Source: Agromyces mariniharenae (GTDB lineage Bacteria > Actinomycetota > Actinomycetes > Actinomycetales > Microbacteriaceae). Taken from it: 64,000 bases of DNA. The stretch spans positions 620,001 to 684,000 of the forward strand of contig NZ_VSSB01000002.1 in assembly GCF_008122505.1 (NCBI RefSeq). Direction: 5' to 3'. Positions within the stretch are counted from its first letter, which is position 1. The number at the start of each line of letters is the position of its first letter. Shown here in pieces: positions 1 through 7,306 of the stretch. The notes under the pieces are model-generated. The model saw only the letters and a list, made by a program, of their open reading frames with translations, made no database searches and had not been told where the DNA came from. Made by a program: the position numbers and the translations under genes.

Positions 1-1
1 G

Positions 2-517
2 TACGTCGACCAGTCGCGCGGCGGCATCGACCCCAACAAGTCGCTCTGGGAGGTCGTCTCCGACGGGCTCGACTACATCCAGGTCGGCAAGACCGAGGTG
101 CCGAGCCGCGCGTACGTCTCCACGTTCGGCTTCAAGGGCCCCGACCAGCAGAAGAAGGCCGGCGTGCTCTCGGGCGGTGAACGCAACCGCCTGAACCTCG
201 CGCTCACGCTCAAGCAGGGCGGCAACCTGCTGCTGCTCGACGAGCCGACCAACGACCTCGACGTCGAGACGCTGTCGAGCCTCGAGAACGCGCTCCTCGA
301 GTTCCCGGGCTGTGCGGTGGTCATCACGCACGACCGGTGGTTCCTCGACCGCATCGCGACGCACATCCTCGCCTACGAGGGCACCGACGACGACCCCGAC
401 AACTGGTACTGGTTCGAGGGCAACTTCGAGGCCTACGAGGCGAACAAGGTCGAGCGTCTCGGCCCCGAGGCCGCGAAGCCCCACCGCTCGACGTACCGCA
501 AGCTCACGAGGGACTGA
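2..517 (+). CDS. ettA: ABC-F translation factor, EttA-like (3' part only)
   Basis: The window opens inside this gene; 171 C-terminal residues remain in frame from base 2. They hold most of the second nucleotide-binding domain: ABC signature LSGGERNR, Walker B LLLLDEPTND and the switch motif THDRWFLDR, followed by a WYWFEGNFEAYEANK segment and a basic tail. These match EttA, a soluble ABC-F ATPase that binds the ribosomal E site and gates the first elongation step according to energy state (family knowledge). There are no membrane segments, as expected for ABC-F. The stop lies 1 base before the next ATG, so the thioesterase gene is probably co-transcribed. The name rests on the C-terminal half only; another ABC-F paralogue is possible but less likely. 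Confidence 0.88.
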   Translation, partial: YVDQSRGGIDPNKSLWEVVSDGLDYIQVGKTEVPSRAYVSTFGFKGPDQQKKAGVLSGGERNRLNLALTLKQGGNLLLLDEPTNDLDVETLSSLENALLEFPGCAVVITHDRWFLDRIATHILAYEGTDDDPDNWYWFEGNFEAYEANKVERLGPEAAKPHRSTYRKLTRD

Positions 518-518
518 C

Positions 519-995
519 ATGCGCCTGCACGTGCCGACGCCGCTCCGCTGGAGCGACCTCGATGCCTACGGCCACGTGAACAACGCCCGGATGCTGAGCC
601 TCCTCGAGGAGGCTCGCATCCAGGCGTTCTGGGTGAGCGACGACACGTCCGAGCATGCGGTCGGCGCGTCCACCGCGGTGCTCGACGCGACGCCCGGGGC
701 GACCACGATCACGCTGATCGCGCGCCAGGAGGTCGAGTACCTCGCGCCGATCCCGTACCAGCGCCAGCCCGTCGACATCGAGCTGTGGATCGGCCACATG
801 GGCGGCGCAAGCCTCGACGTCTGCTACGAGGTGTACTCGCCCGAGGGCATCGAGCCGCGCGTGCTGTACACGCGCGCGGTCACGACGATCGTGCTCGTCG
901 ACGCCGCCACCGAGCGACCCCGCCGCATCGACGATCGCGAGCGCGCGGCGTGGGAGCCCTACCTGGGCGAGCCCATCACGTTCCGGCGCCGCTGA
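519..995 (+). CDS. Acyl-CoA thioesterase, 4HBT hotdog fold
   Basis: 158 residues, the usual size of a single hotdog-fold thioesterase of the YbgC/FadM type. The N-terminal motif RWSDLDAYGHVNNA contains the Asp and the GHVNN turn that form the active site in this family; later comes the typical strand TARQEVEYLAPIPY-like segment. It should hydrolyse small or medium acyl-CoA thioesters in the cytosol; the substrate cannot be read from sequence. The ATG at 519 lies one base after the stop of the ettA-like gene, which points to translational coupling. A second, unrelated-looking thioesterase (TesB type) lies at 2202-3083. Confidence 0.85.
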   Translation: MRLHVPTPLRWSDLDAYGHVNNARMLSLLEEARIQAFWVSDDTSEHAVGASTAVLDATPGATTITLIARQEVEYLAPIPYQRQPVDIELWIGHMGGASLDVCYEVYSPEGIEPRVLYTRAVTTIVLVDAATERPRRIDDRERAAWEPYLGEPITFRRR

Positions 996-1001
996 GGCGG
1001 G

Positions 1002-1523
1002 TCACTGCTCGAGCGGCTCGTCGCTGAACGAGCCCTCCCACACGGCACGGCTGCCCGATTCGCCGATCTGGAAGACGGTCCACCCGGCGCCCGCGGTCAC
1101 GGCCAGCGCGGCGACCGTGAGCACCGAGTTCACGGCGATGCGCAGCCCGCGGGACGGACGCCGTTCCTCCGTGCCCGTCGAACGTCGCGCGGCGAGCAGC
1201 TCGATCACGGCCCACGCGGACACGAGCACCGCGACGCCGAGCAGCGCCCACAGCCACGGCACGATGGACTCGCCGATGCTCGTGTGCGCCTCGATGAGCG
1301 GTGCCGCAGGAACACGCGCCTGCAGCCACTTGCCCGCCTCGATCGTCACGAGACCGAGCGGGACGAGCAGCACGGCCGCGATGAGGACGGGCAGCCACAG
1401 CACGCGACGCGCCGCCGGCCACGCGGCGATCACGATGAGGGCGAGCCCGACGAGCGGCACCAGCACGATGACCGCATGCACGAGCAGCACGTGCAGCGGG
1501 AGGTCGTCGACGATGTAATCCAT
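1002..1523 (-). CDS. DUF2231 integral membrane protein
   Basis: 173 residues with about four hydrophobic segments (roughly residues 8-32, 38-60, 88-110 and 140-158). The opening MDYIVDDLPLHVLLVHAVIV has the short N-terminus and conserved His of DUF2231 proteins, which sit in the inner membrane and are often encoded beside haem, cytochrome or Rieske redox proteins. Here the gene follows a Rieske lipoprotein by 9 bases on the same strand, so the two are almost surely one operon. A role as membrane anchor or electron-transfer partner of the Rieske protein is inference; no cofactor motif beyond a few His residues is visible. Confidence 0.82.
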   Translation of the reverse strand: MDYIVDDLPLHVLLVHAVIVLVPLVGLALIVIAAWPAARRVLWLPVLIAAVLLVPLGLVTIEAGKWLQARVPAAPLIEAHTSIGESIVPWLWALLGVAVLVSAWAVIELLAARRSTGTEERRPSRGLRIAVNSVLTVAALAVTAGAGWTVFQIGESGSRAVWEGSFSDEPLEQ

Positions 1524-1532
1524 GGTCGCCGC

Positions 1533-2024
1533 TCAGGCAGTCGCCACGATGCGGTCGCCCGACACCGACACCGCGATCGGCGAGAGGGCCGCGAGCGCCG
1601 GCCCGTTGATCACGTCGCCCGTCGCGGCATCGAACTTCGAGCCGTGGCAGGGGCAGTCGAACTCCGAGCCCGCGGCGGCGACCACGCACTGCTGGTGCGT
1701 GCAGACAGCGCTGAACGCGACCACCTGGCCGGCCGCCGGCTGCGCGATGAGCGCCGGCTGGCCGTTGATCGTGGCGTCGATGCTGCCGCCGACGGGGACG
1801 TCGGCCAGGGCGGCGACGTCCTCACCCACTGGCGGTGCGTCGGGTGCCGCCGACGGGTCGGCCTGGGGCTCCTCCGTGAGGGTGGGCGACGGCGACGCCG
1901 TGGGTGACGAGGAGCCCTCAGGGGCATCCGTCGTGCAACCGGCGAGCGTGAGCGCACCGCCGACCGCGCCGACCGACCCGAGCGTCAGCATCGTGCGCCT
2001 CGTGAGGTCCGTGGGATCCATCAT
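1533..2024 (-). CDS. Tat-exported Rieske [2Fe-2S] lipoprotein
   Basis: 163 residues. The N-terminus has a twin-arginine motif (LTRRTML, Arg9-Arg10), a hydrophobic stretch and a lipobox LAGC with Cys30, predicting a folded Fe-S protein exported by Tat and lipidated on the outer face. A Thr/Ser/Pro-rich linker (about 31-60) precedes a Rieske domain with ligands Cys108-Thr-His110 and Cys124-x-x-His127, plus the disulfide pair Cys113/Cys126. AAGGAG lies 8 bases before the chosen ATG at 2024; a second ATG follows at once. The partner gene is DUF2231 just downstream. It resembles arsenite-oxidase or generic Rieske small subunits, but no molybdenum subunit is nearby, so its electron donor and acceptor are unknown. 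Confidence 0.88.
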   Translation of the reverse strand: MMDPTDLTRRTMLTLGSVGAVGGALTLAGCTTDAPEGSSSPTASPSPTLTEEPQADPSAAPDAPPVGEDVAALADVPVGGSIDATINGQPALIAQPAAGQVVAFSAVCTHQQCVVAAAGSEFDCPCHGSKFDAATGDVINGPALAALSPIAVSVSGDRIVATA

Positions 2025-2201
2025 CGCCTGAGCTCCTTGCGTTCGCCATCGCTCGCGCCGTGTGCGCGCCATGGCCCCATTCTGGGGTCGACGGTGGCCG
2101 GAGCGCGGCAACCCACAGGATTCATCCAGACGAATGGAACCCGGCCGACACGATCCCGTTCGGACACCGTGTCGAGACAACGAGGGCGAGGCGCGATCGG
2201 T

Positions 2202-3083
2202 TCACTCGTCGGCCTCGGGATGCGGGACGCGGACCATGCCCTCCTGCGCCACGCTCGCCACGAGCACGCCGTCGCGCGTGTAGATGCGCCCGAGCGACAG
2301 GCCGCGGCCGCCGCTCGCCGAGGGGGACTCCTGCACGTACAGGAGCCACTCGTCGGCTCGGGCGTCGCGGTGCCACCACATCGCGTGGTCGAGGCTCGCG
2401 ACCTTCAGCCCCGGGGTCGCCCATGCGACTCCGTGGGCGCGCAGCACGGGCTCGAGGATCGAGTAGTCGCTCGCGTACGCGAGCGCCGCCCGGTGCATCT
2501 TCGGGTCATCGGGCAGGCGGCCGAACGCCTTCATCCACACGGCCTGCCGCGGCACGCGCTCGCCGTCGACGCGGAGGTAGACGGGCGACGGGATGTGCCG
2601 CACGTCGAAGGCCCGCTCGCTCGACCAGTACCGCGCGACGTCGTGGTCGAGGTGGCCGAGCACGTCGGCGGTCGACGGCAGCGTCTCGGGATCGGGCAGG
2701 TCGTCGGGCATCTCCACCTGGTGCTCGACGCCCTCGTCGTGGGTCTGGAACGACGCGATGAGCGACAGGATCGGCTCGCCGTGCTGGAACGCCTGGGTGC
2801 GGCGCGTCGAGAACGAGCGCCCGTCGTGGATGCGGTCGACGGAGAAGGTGATGGGGTGCTGCACGTCGCCCGGGCGGAGGAAGTAGCCGTGCATCGAGTG
2901 GATCTGCCGATCGGCGGGCACGGTGTGCATGGCCGCCACGATCGACTGCGCGAGCACCTGCCCGCCGAAGACGCGCCCGAGCGGCATCCACTGCGACGGC
3001 CCGGTGAAGATGTCCTCGGTCGTGCGAGCGCCCGTGTCGGTGAGGTGCAGCGTGCTCAGCAGGCCGTCGATGGGACCGTTCAT
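2202..3083 (-). CDS. tesB: Acyl-CoA thioesterase II
   Basis: 293 residues, full length for TesB. It has two hotdog repeats: the N-terminal half contains GRVFGGQVLAQSIVAA and the HSMHGYFLRPGD strand, and the C-terminal half contains KVASLDHAMWWHRD, whose Asp is the family's catalytic residue. TesB hydrolyses a broad range of medium and long acyl-CoA esters in the cytosol, relieving acyl-CoA build-up. GGAGGA lies 3 bases before the ATG at 3083. It is transcribed divergently from the unknown gene at 3173, with only 89 bases between them for two promoters. Confidence 0.93.
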   Translation of the reverse strand: MNGPIDGLLSTLHLTDTGARTTEDIFTGPSQWMPLGRVFGGQVLAQSIVAAMHTVPADRQIHSMHGYFLRPGDVQHPITFSVDRIHDGRSFSTRRTQAFQHGEPILSLIASFQTHDEGVEHQVEMPDDLPDPETLPSTADVLGHLDHDVARYWSSERAFDVRHIPSPVYLRVDGERVPRQAVWMKAFGRLPDDPKMHRAALAYASDYSILEPVLRAHGVAWATPGLKVASLDHAMWWHRDARADEWLLYVQESPSASGGRGLSLGRIYTRDGVLVASVAQEGMVRVPHPEADE

Positions 3084-3172
3084 CGTTCCTCCGTGTCGGT
3101 GGGGCTGGGCCGCGACCCGGTGGAAGCGCGGCCCGCCGGGGCGGCGGCGCTCCCTTGGTAGTTTAGGAGCAG

Positions 3173-3853
3173 ATGGTCCAGCAACTGACGCTCGCAGACA
3201 GCCTCGCGCTCGGCGACCTGCACACGTACCTGCAGCGCGCCGGGCGCGTCGAGGACGGCTCGGTCCGGTTGATCGCGGGCAACGGCATCCTCGCCGTCTA
3301 CACGGCGATCCTCTACCCACGCGGCATCCTCGACGAGAGCCCGACGGTGCTCGGGCTCCGCACCTTCGAACTGGTCGACACCGAGGACTTCGACATCGTC
3401 GTCCCGATGCGGTCGATGGTCGAGCGCATCGAGCGCGCGAAGGCGCAGCTCCCCGACGACGACGAGTCGCGGTTCGTCTCGATGACCCGGCCACCCGAGG
3501 TCAACACGGTCACCTGGGCGGGCATCTCGCCGCCGCGGGGCGGTTGGCGGGCGCTGGGCGAGGCGGATGCCGCGGCGCTCGAGTCCGCCGCACGGGCGGG
3601 CATCGACGAGGTCGCCGCCGCCATCCCGACCGGCACCGGCGAGCAGCTCGTGCAGCGCGTGCGCTCGGAGATCTGGGGCCGCGGCATCGACGGACTCGAG
3701 TACGTGCCGACGGGCGCCGCGTTCGCGGCATTCAGCCTCGGCTTCCTCGGCGATGACCCGGTGCGCCTGTTCGAGACCGGCCCGTGGACGCGCCTCACCA
3801 CGCGACGGGGTCACGTGCTCGTGCGTCGCAAGGCCTGGACGCTGAAGGCGTAG
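3173..3853 (+). CDS. Conserved actinobacterial protein of unknown function
   Basis: 226 residues, no signal peptide and no transmembrane segment, so probably cytosolic. I do not recognise a catalytic motif. The N-terminal part (SLALGDLHTYLQRAGRVEDG to about residue 80) looks like a compact alpha/beta fold and the protein ends in a basic patch RRGHVLVRRKAWTLKA. Its middle contains WAGISPPRGGW and a helix rich in Ala and Glu. TAGTTT at 3159-3164 could be a -10 element and AGGAG overlaps its downstream edge, 3 bases before ATG, so the leader is very short. It converges with the flavin dehydrogenase, 27 bases apart. Function unknown. Confidence 0.8.
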   Translation: MVQQLTLADSLALGDLHTYLQRAGRVEDGSVRLIAGNGILAVYTAILYPRGILDESPTVLGLRTFELVDTEDFDIVVPMRSMVERIERAKAQLPDDDESRFVSMTRPPEVNTVTWAGISPPRGGWRALGEADAAALESAARAGIDEVAAAIPTGTGEQLVQRVRSEIWGRGIDGLEYVPTGAAFAAFSLGFLGDDPVRLFETGPWTRLTTRRGHVLVRRKAWTLKA

Positions 3854-3880
3854 CCGCCTGGGTCCACGTGCCGGCCCGGG

Positions 3881-5548
3881 TCAGCCGCGGGCGATCGACC
3901 GCCCGGCCGCGCGGCCGGTGAAGAGGCATCCGCCCAGGAACGTGCCCTCGAGCGCTCGGTAGCCGTGCACCCCGCCGCCGCCGAAGCCGGCTGCCTCGCC
4001 CACCGCGTAGAGGCCGGGCAGCACCGACCCGTCGGGTGCGAGCGCGCGCGAGTCGAGGTCGGTCTGGATGCCGCCGAGGCTCTTGCGCGTGAGCAGGTGC
4101 AGCTTGACCGCGATGAGCGGTCCGGCCTTGGGGTCGAGGATGCGGTGAGGCGTCGCGACGCGGATGAGCTTGTCGCCGCGGTACCTGCGGGCGCCGCGCA
4201 CCGCCGTGAGCTGCAGGTCCTTCGAGAACTCGTTGTCGAGCTCCCGGTCGCGCGCCACGATCTCGCGCTCGATGTTCTCGGTGTCGATGGTCGCCTCGGG
4301 GGAGAGGGCGCGCATGCCCTCGAAGAGCTCGGGCAGCGTGTCGGCCACGACGAAGTCGACGCCGTGCTGCTTGAACGCCTCGACGGGGCCCGGGGCGCCC
4401 GAGCCGATCCGCTCGGCGAGGAGCCTCAGGTCCTTGCCGGTGAGGTCGGGGTTCTGCTCGCTGCCCGAGAGGGCGAACTCCTTCTCGATGATCTTCTGCG
4501 TGAGCACGAACCAGGAGTGCGCGTAGCCGGTCGAGACGATGTGCTCGAGCGTGCCGAGGGTGTCGAAGCCGGGGAACAGCGGCACGGGGAGCCGCCGCCC
4601 CTCCGCATCGAACCAGAGCGACGACGGGCCGGGCAGGATGCGGATGCCGTGCGACGGCCAGATCGGGTCCCAGTTCGTGATGCCCTCGGTGTAGTGCCAC
4701 ATGCGGTCGCGGTTCACGAGCCGGGCGCCGGCCTGCTCGGCGATGGGCAGCATGCGCCCGTCGACGTGCGCGGGCACGCCCGAGAGGAGCTCCTCTGGTG
4801 CGGCGCCCATGCGCTCGGGCCAGTATTCGCGCACGAGGTCGTGGTTGCCGCCGATGCCGCCGGATGCGACGACCACCGCGGGCGCGCGGAACTCGAAGTC
4901 GTCGACGACGTCGCGGTTGCTCGGCTCCCCGCGCCCCGCGGCATCCGGTGCGAGCACGGCGCCGCGCACGCCGACGACCGCGCCGTCCTCGACGACGAGC
5001 TCGTCGACCCGGTGGCGGTGGTGCAGCTCGACGAGGCCGGCGGCGGACCCCGCCTGTACGCGCGCGATGAACGGGGCGAGCACGCCGGGGCCGGTGCCCC
5101 AGGTGATGTGGAACCGCGGCACCGAGTTGCCGTGCCCGATCGCGTTGTACCCGCCGCGCTCGGCCCAGCCGACGACGGGGAAGAACCGCACGCCCTTCTC
5201 GTGCAGCCAGCTGCGCTTCTCGCCGGCGGCGAACTCGAGGTACGCCTCGGCCCACTTGCGGCCCCACTCGTCGGTGTCGCGGTCGAAGCCGGCGGTGCCG
5301 TCCCAGTCCTGGCGGGCGAGCTCGAGCGAGTCCTTCACGCCCATGCGACGCTGCTCGGGGGAGTCCACGAGGAAGAGCCCGCCGAACGACCAGTGCGCCT
5401 GCCCGCCCAGGCTCGCCTCGGGCTCCTGCTCGACGATCACGACGCGCTTGCCGGCGTCGACGAGCTCGGCGGCCGCGACGAGGCCGGAGAGGCCCGCGCC
5501 GATGATGATCGCGTCGGGCTCGGGGCGGGATGCTGGGGTGGCGGCCAC
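3881..5548 (-). CDS. FAD-dependent dehydrogenase, KstD/fumarate-reductase flavoprotein family
   Basis: 555 residues. The N-terminus DAIIIGAGLSGLVAAAEL is a GxGxxG FAD-binding fold followed by an acidic strand end (VIVEQEPE). VVVASGGIGGN and the C-terminal GLYAVGEAAGFGGGGVHGYRALEGTFLGGC segment are typical of the FAD-binding dehydrogenase subfamily related to 3-ketosteroid delta-1-dehydrogenase and fumarate reductase. It probably oxidises or reduces a C-C bond next to a carbonyl; the substrate is not deducible. The GTG at 5548 is chosen because AAGGAG lies 6 bases upstream and it leaves a normal short N-terminus; earlier in-frame codons give a low-complexity extension. No steroid catabolism genes are nearby. 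Confidence 0.88.
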   Translation of the reverse strand: MAATPASRPEPDAIIIGAGLSGLVAAAELVDAGKRVVIVEQEPEASLGGQAHWSFGGLFLVDSPEQRRMGVKDSLELARQDWDGTAGFDRDTDEWGRKWAEAYLEFAAGEKRSWLHEKGVRFFPVVGWAERGGYNAIGHGNSVPRFHITWGTGPGVLAPFIARVQAGSAAGLVELHHRHRVDELVVEDGAVVGVRGAVLAPDAAGRGEPSNRDVVDDFEFRAPAVVVASGGIGGNHDLVREYWPERMGAAPEELLSGVPAHVDGRMLPIAEQAGARLVNRDRMWHYTEGITNWDPIWPSHGIRILPGPSSLWFDAEGRRLPVPLFPGFDTLGTLEHIVSTGYAHSWFVLTQKIIEKEFALSGSEQNPDLTGKDLRLLAERIGSGAPGPVEAFKQHGVDFVVADTLPELFEGMRALSPEATIDTENIEREIVARDRELDNEFSKDLQLTAVRGARRYRGDKLIRVATPHRILDPKAGPLIAVKLHLLTRKSLGGIQTDLDSRALAPDGSVLPGLYAVGEAAGFGGGGVHGYRALEGTFLGGCLFTGRAAGRSIARG

Positions 5549-5702
5549 GTGGGACTCCTTCGTCTCGGTGGTGCGGCGGGTGCCGATCGATGCGGCGGCG
5601 GGCGTCGCGGGCGGTGCGGCGGATGCCGCGGGGCGGCGTCGGCGGTGAGGGTGCCGCCGTGGCGATGCTACTGCCCGCACGGCGAAACGCGGTCGCGCCG
5701 TG

Positions 5703-6167
5703 TCACTCCTCGAACGTATTGACCATCGCGAAGGCCGCGCGCTGCAGGTAGTCCCACAAGGTCTCCTCCGCGAGCGGCGGCAGGTCGAGCGAGTCGACCG
5801 CGGCGCGCATGTGGGAGAGCCAACGATCGCGGGCGTCGGGATTGACCTTGAACGGCAGGTGCCGCATCCGCAGCCGGGGATGGCCGCGCTGCTCGCTGTA
5901 GGTGCCCGGACCGCCCCAGTACTGCTCGAGGAACATCGTGAGCCGCTCGGCCGCGGGCCCGAGGTCCTCCTCGGGATACATCGGGCGCAGCACCGGGTCG
6001 TCGGCGACGCCGCGGTAGAACTCGTTCACGAGCTTCTCGAACGTCGCGCGTCCGCCGACGGTCTCGTAGAACGACGGGCCGAGCGCGGCGCCGTGCTCGC
6101 TGCCGCGCAGCGGCACGTTGGCCGGCTGCGGGGGCCCGGATGCCGCGGGCGTGGTCTGGTCGGTCAC
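5703..6167 (-). CDS. glbO: Group II truncated haemoglobin
   Basis: 154 residues. The core from [21 protein letters not shown] to the end matches group II 2-on-2 globins: the proximal His is in RMRHLPF and the conserved G8 Trp is in RDRWLSHM. These haem proteins bind O2 or NO in the cytosol and are linked to oxidative or nitrosative stress. A GTG start at 6167 with GGAG 6 bases upstream overlaps the stop of the mscS-like gene by 4 bases (GTGA), showing translational coupling. The first 30 or so residues are a disordered Pro/Ala-rich extension. Confidence 0.92.
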   Translation of the reverse strand: MTDQTTPAASGPPQPANVPLRGSEHGAALGPSFYETVGGRATFEKLVNEFYRGVADDPVLRPMYPEEDLGPAAERLTMFLEQYWGGPGTYSEQRGHPRLRMRHLPFKVNPDARDRWLSHMRAAVDSLDLPPLAEETLWDYLQRAAFAMVNTFEE

Positions 6168-7285
6168 GGCGTGTCTCCGCTGCTCGGGGGGTTCGGCATG
6201 GTCGGCGGCTTCGGGGCGCGCGGCGCCTTGGGGGTCTTCACCTTGGTCGCGACGCCCGAGCCCGCGCCGCCGGCGACGACGGTCGGTCCGGTCTTCGGCG
6301 GCTTCGCGCCCTTCACTCGGGTTGCACCCTCGAAGCCCGACAGCACGACGCTCGAGAGGCTCGGCAGCCGCACGTCCATGGCGTCGAGCGAATGCTTGAG
6401 TCGGGTGCGCAGCTCGCGCGCCACGTCGTCCTTGGACGACGTGCGCACCTTCATGACGATGCGGATGACCATCGCGTCGTCGGAGATCGACTCGAGGCCC
6501 CAGATCTCGGGCTTCTCGAGGATGCGCGAGCGCCACTTGCCCGACTGCGACATGTCGACGGCGGTGCGCAGCATCTCGGCCTCGACGGCCTCGACATCGG
6601 CGTCGTAGGGCACCGCGAGGTCGAGGATGACGCGCGCCCAGCCCTGCGACATGTTGCCGACGCGCAGGATCTCGCCGTTGCGCACGAACCAGAGGGTGCC
6701 GTTCACGTCGCGGACCTTGGTGATGCGGATCTGCACCTCCTCGACGATGCCCGTCGCGGGTCCGAGGTCGACGACGTCGCCGACGCCGAGCTGGTCCTCG
6801 ACGACCATGAACAGGCCGTTCAGCACGTCCTTCACGATGTTCTGCGCGCCGAAGCCCAGACCGGCGCCGATCGCGGCCGACAGGAGCGCGAACGACCCGA
6901 GGATCGACGTGTCGATCACGTTCACGATCATGAGCGTCACGATGATGAACAGCGTCACGTTCACGACGTTCCGCAGCACGGTGCCGAGCGTTCGGGTTCG
7001 CTGCACGACGCGCACGGCGGCGAGCGGCGAGGCCTGCAGCGCCTGCGTGTCGGTGACGTCCTGCTTCCTCTTGACGCCCGTGACGATGCGGTTGACGACG
7101 CGGTCGATGACGAAGTGCAGGATCCAGCGGATCAGGAACGCGATCGCGATGATGACCGCGATCGAGACCAGCTTGCCGACGATGATGCCCCAGTTGTCGG
7201 CCCAGAACTGGGCGATGTCCGCCCAGAAGTCCCCGTTCAGCGTCTCGTCGATGGGCGGGACGGTCGGTTCTTCTGCCAGGAACAT
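6164..7285 (-). CDS. mscS: MscS-family mechanosensitive ion channel
   Basis: 373 residues. Hydrophobic helices lie around residues 28-55 and 110-140, and the pore helix and gate are marked by [20 protein letters not shown]. The beta domain follows ([21 protein letters not shown]) and then an alpha/beta C-terminal domain. The last 60 residues are a Lys/Pro/Ala-rich cytoplasmic tail. MscS channels open under membrane tension to release solutes during hypo-osmotic shock. It lies upstream of and overlaps the truncated globin gene, an unusual but clear operon pairing. Confidence 0.93.
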   Translation of the reverse strand: MFLAEEPTVPPIDETLNGDFWADIAQFWADNWGIIVGKLVSIAVIIAIAFLIRWILHFVIDRVVNRIVTGVKRKQDVTDTQALQASPLAAVRVVQRTRTLGTVLRNVVNVTLFIIVTLMIVNVIDTSILGSFALLSAAIGAGLGFGAQNIVKDVLNGLFMVVEDQLGVGDVVDLGPATGIVEEVQIRITKVRDVNGTLWFVRNGEILRVGNMSQGWARVILDLAVPYDADVEAVEAEMLRTAVDMSQSGKWRSRILEKPEIWGLESISDDAMVIRIVMKVRTSSKDDVARELRTRLKHSLDAMDVRLPSLSSVVLSGFEGATRVKGAKPPKTGPTVVAGGAGSGVATKVKTPKAPRAPKPPTMPNPPSSGDTP

Positions 7286-7306
7286 CTGAGCGAGTCTATC
7301 GAGGGG

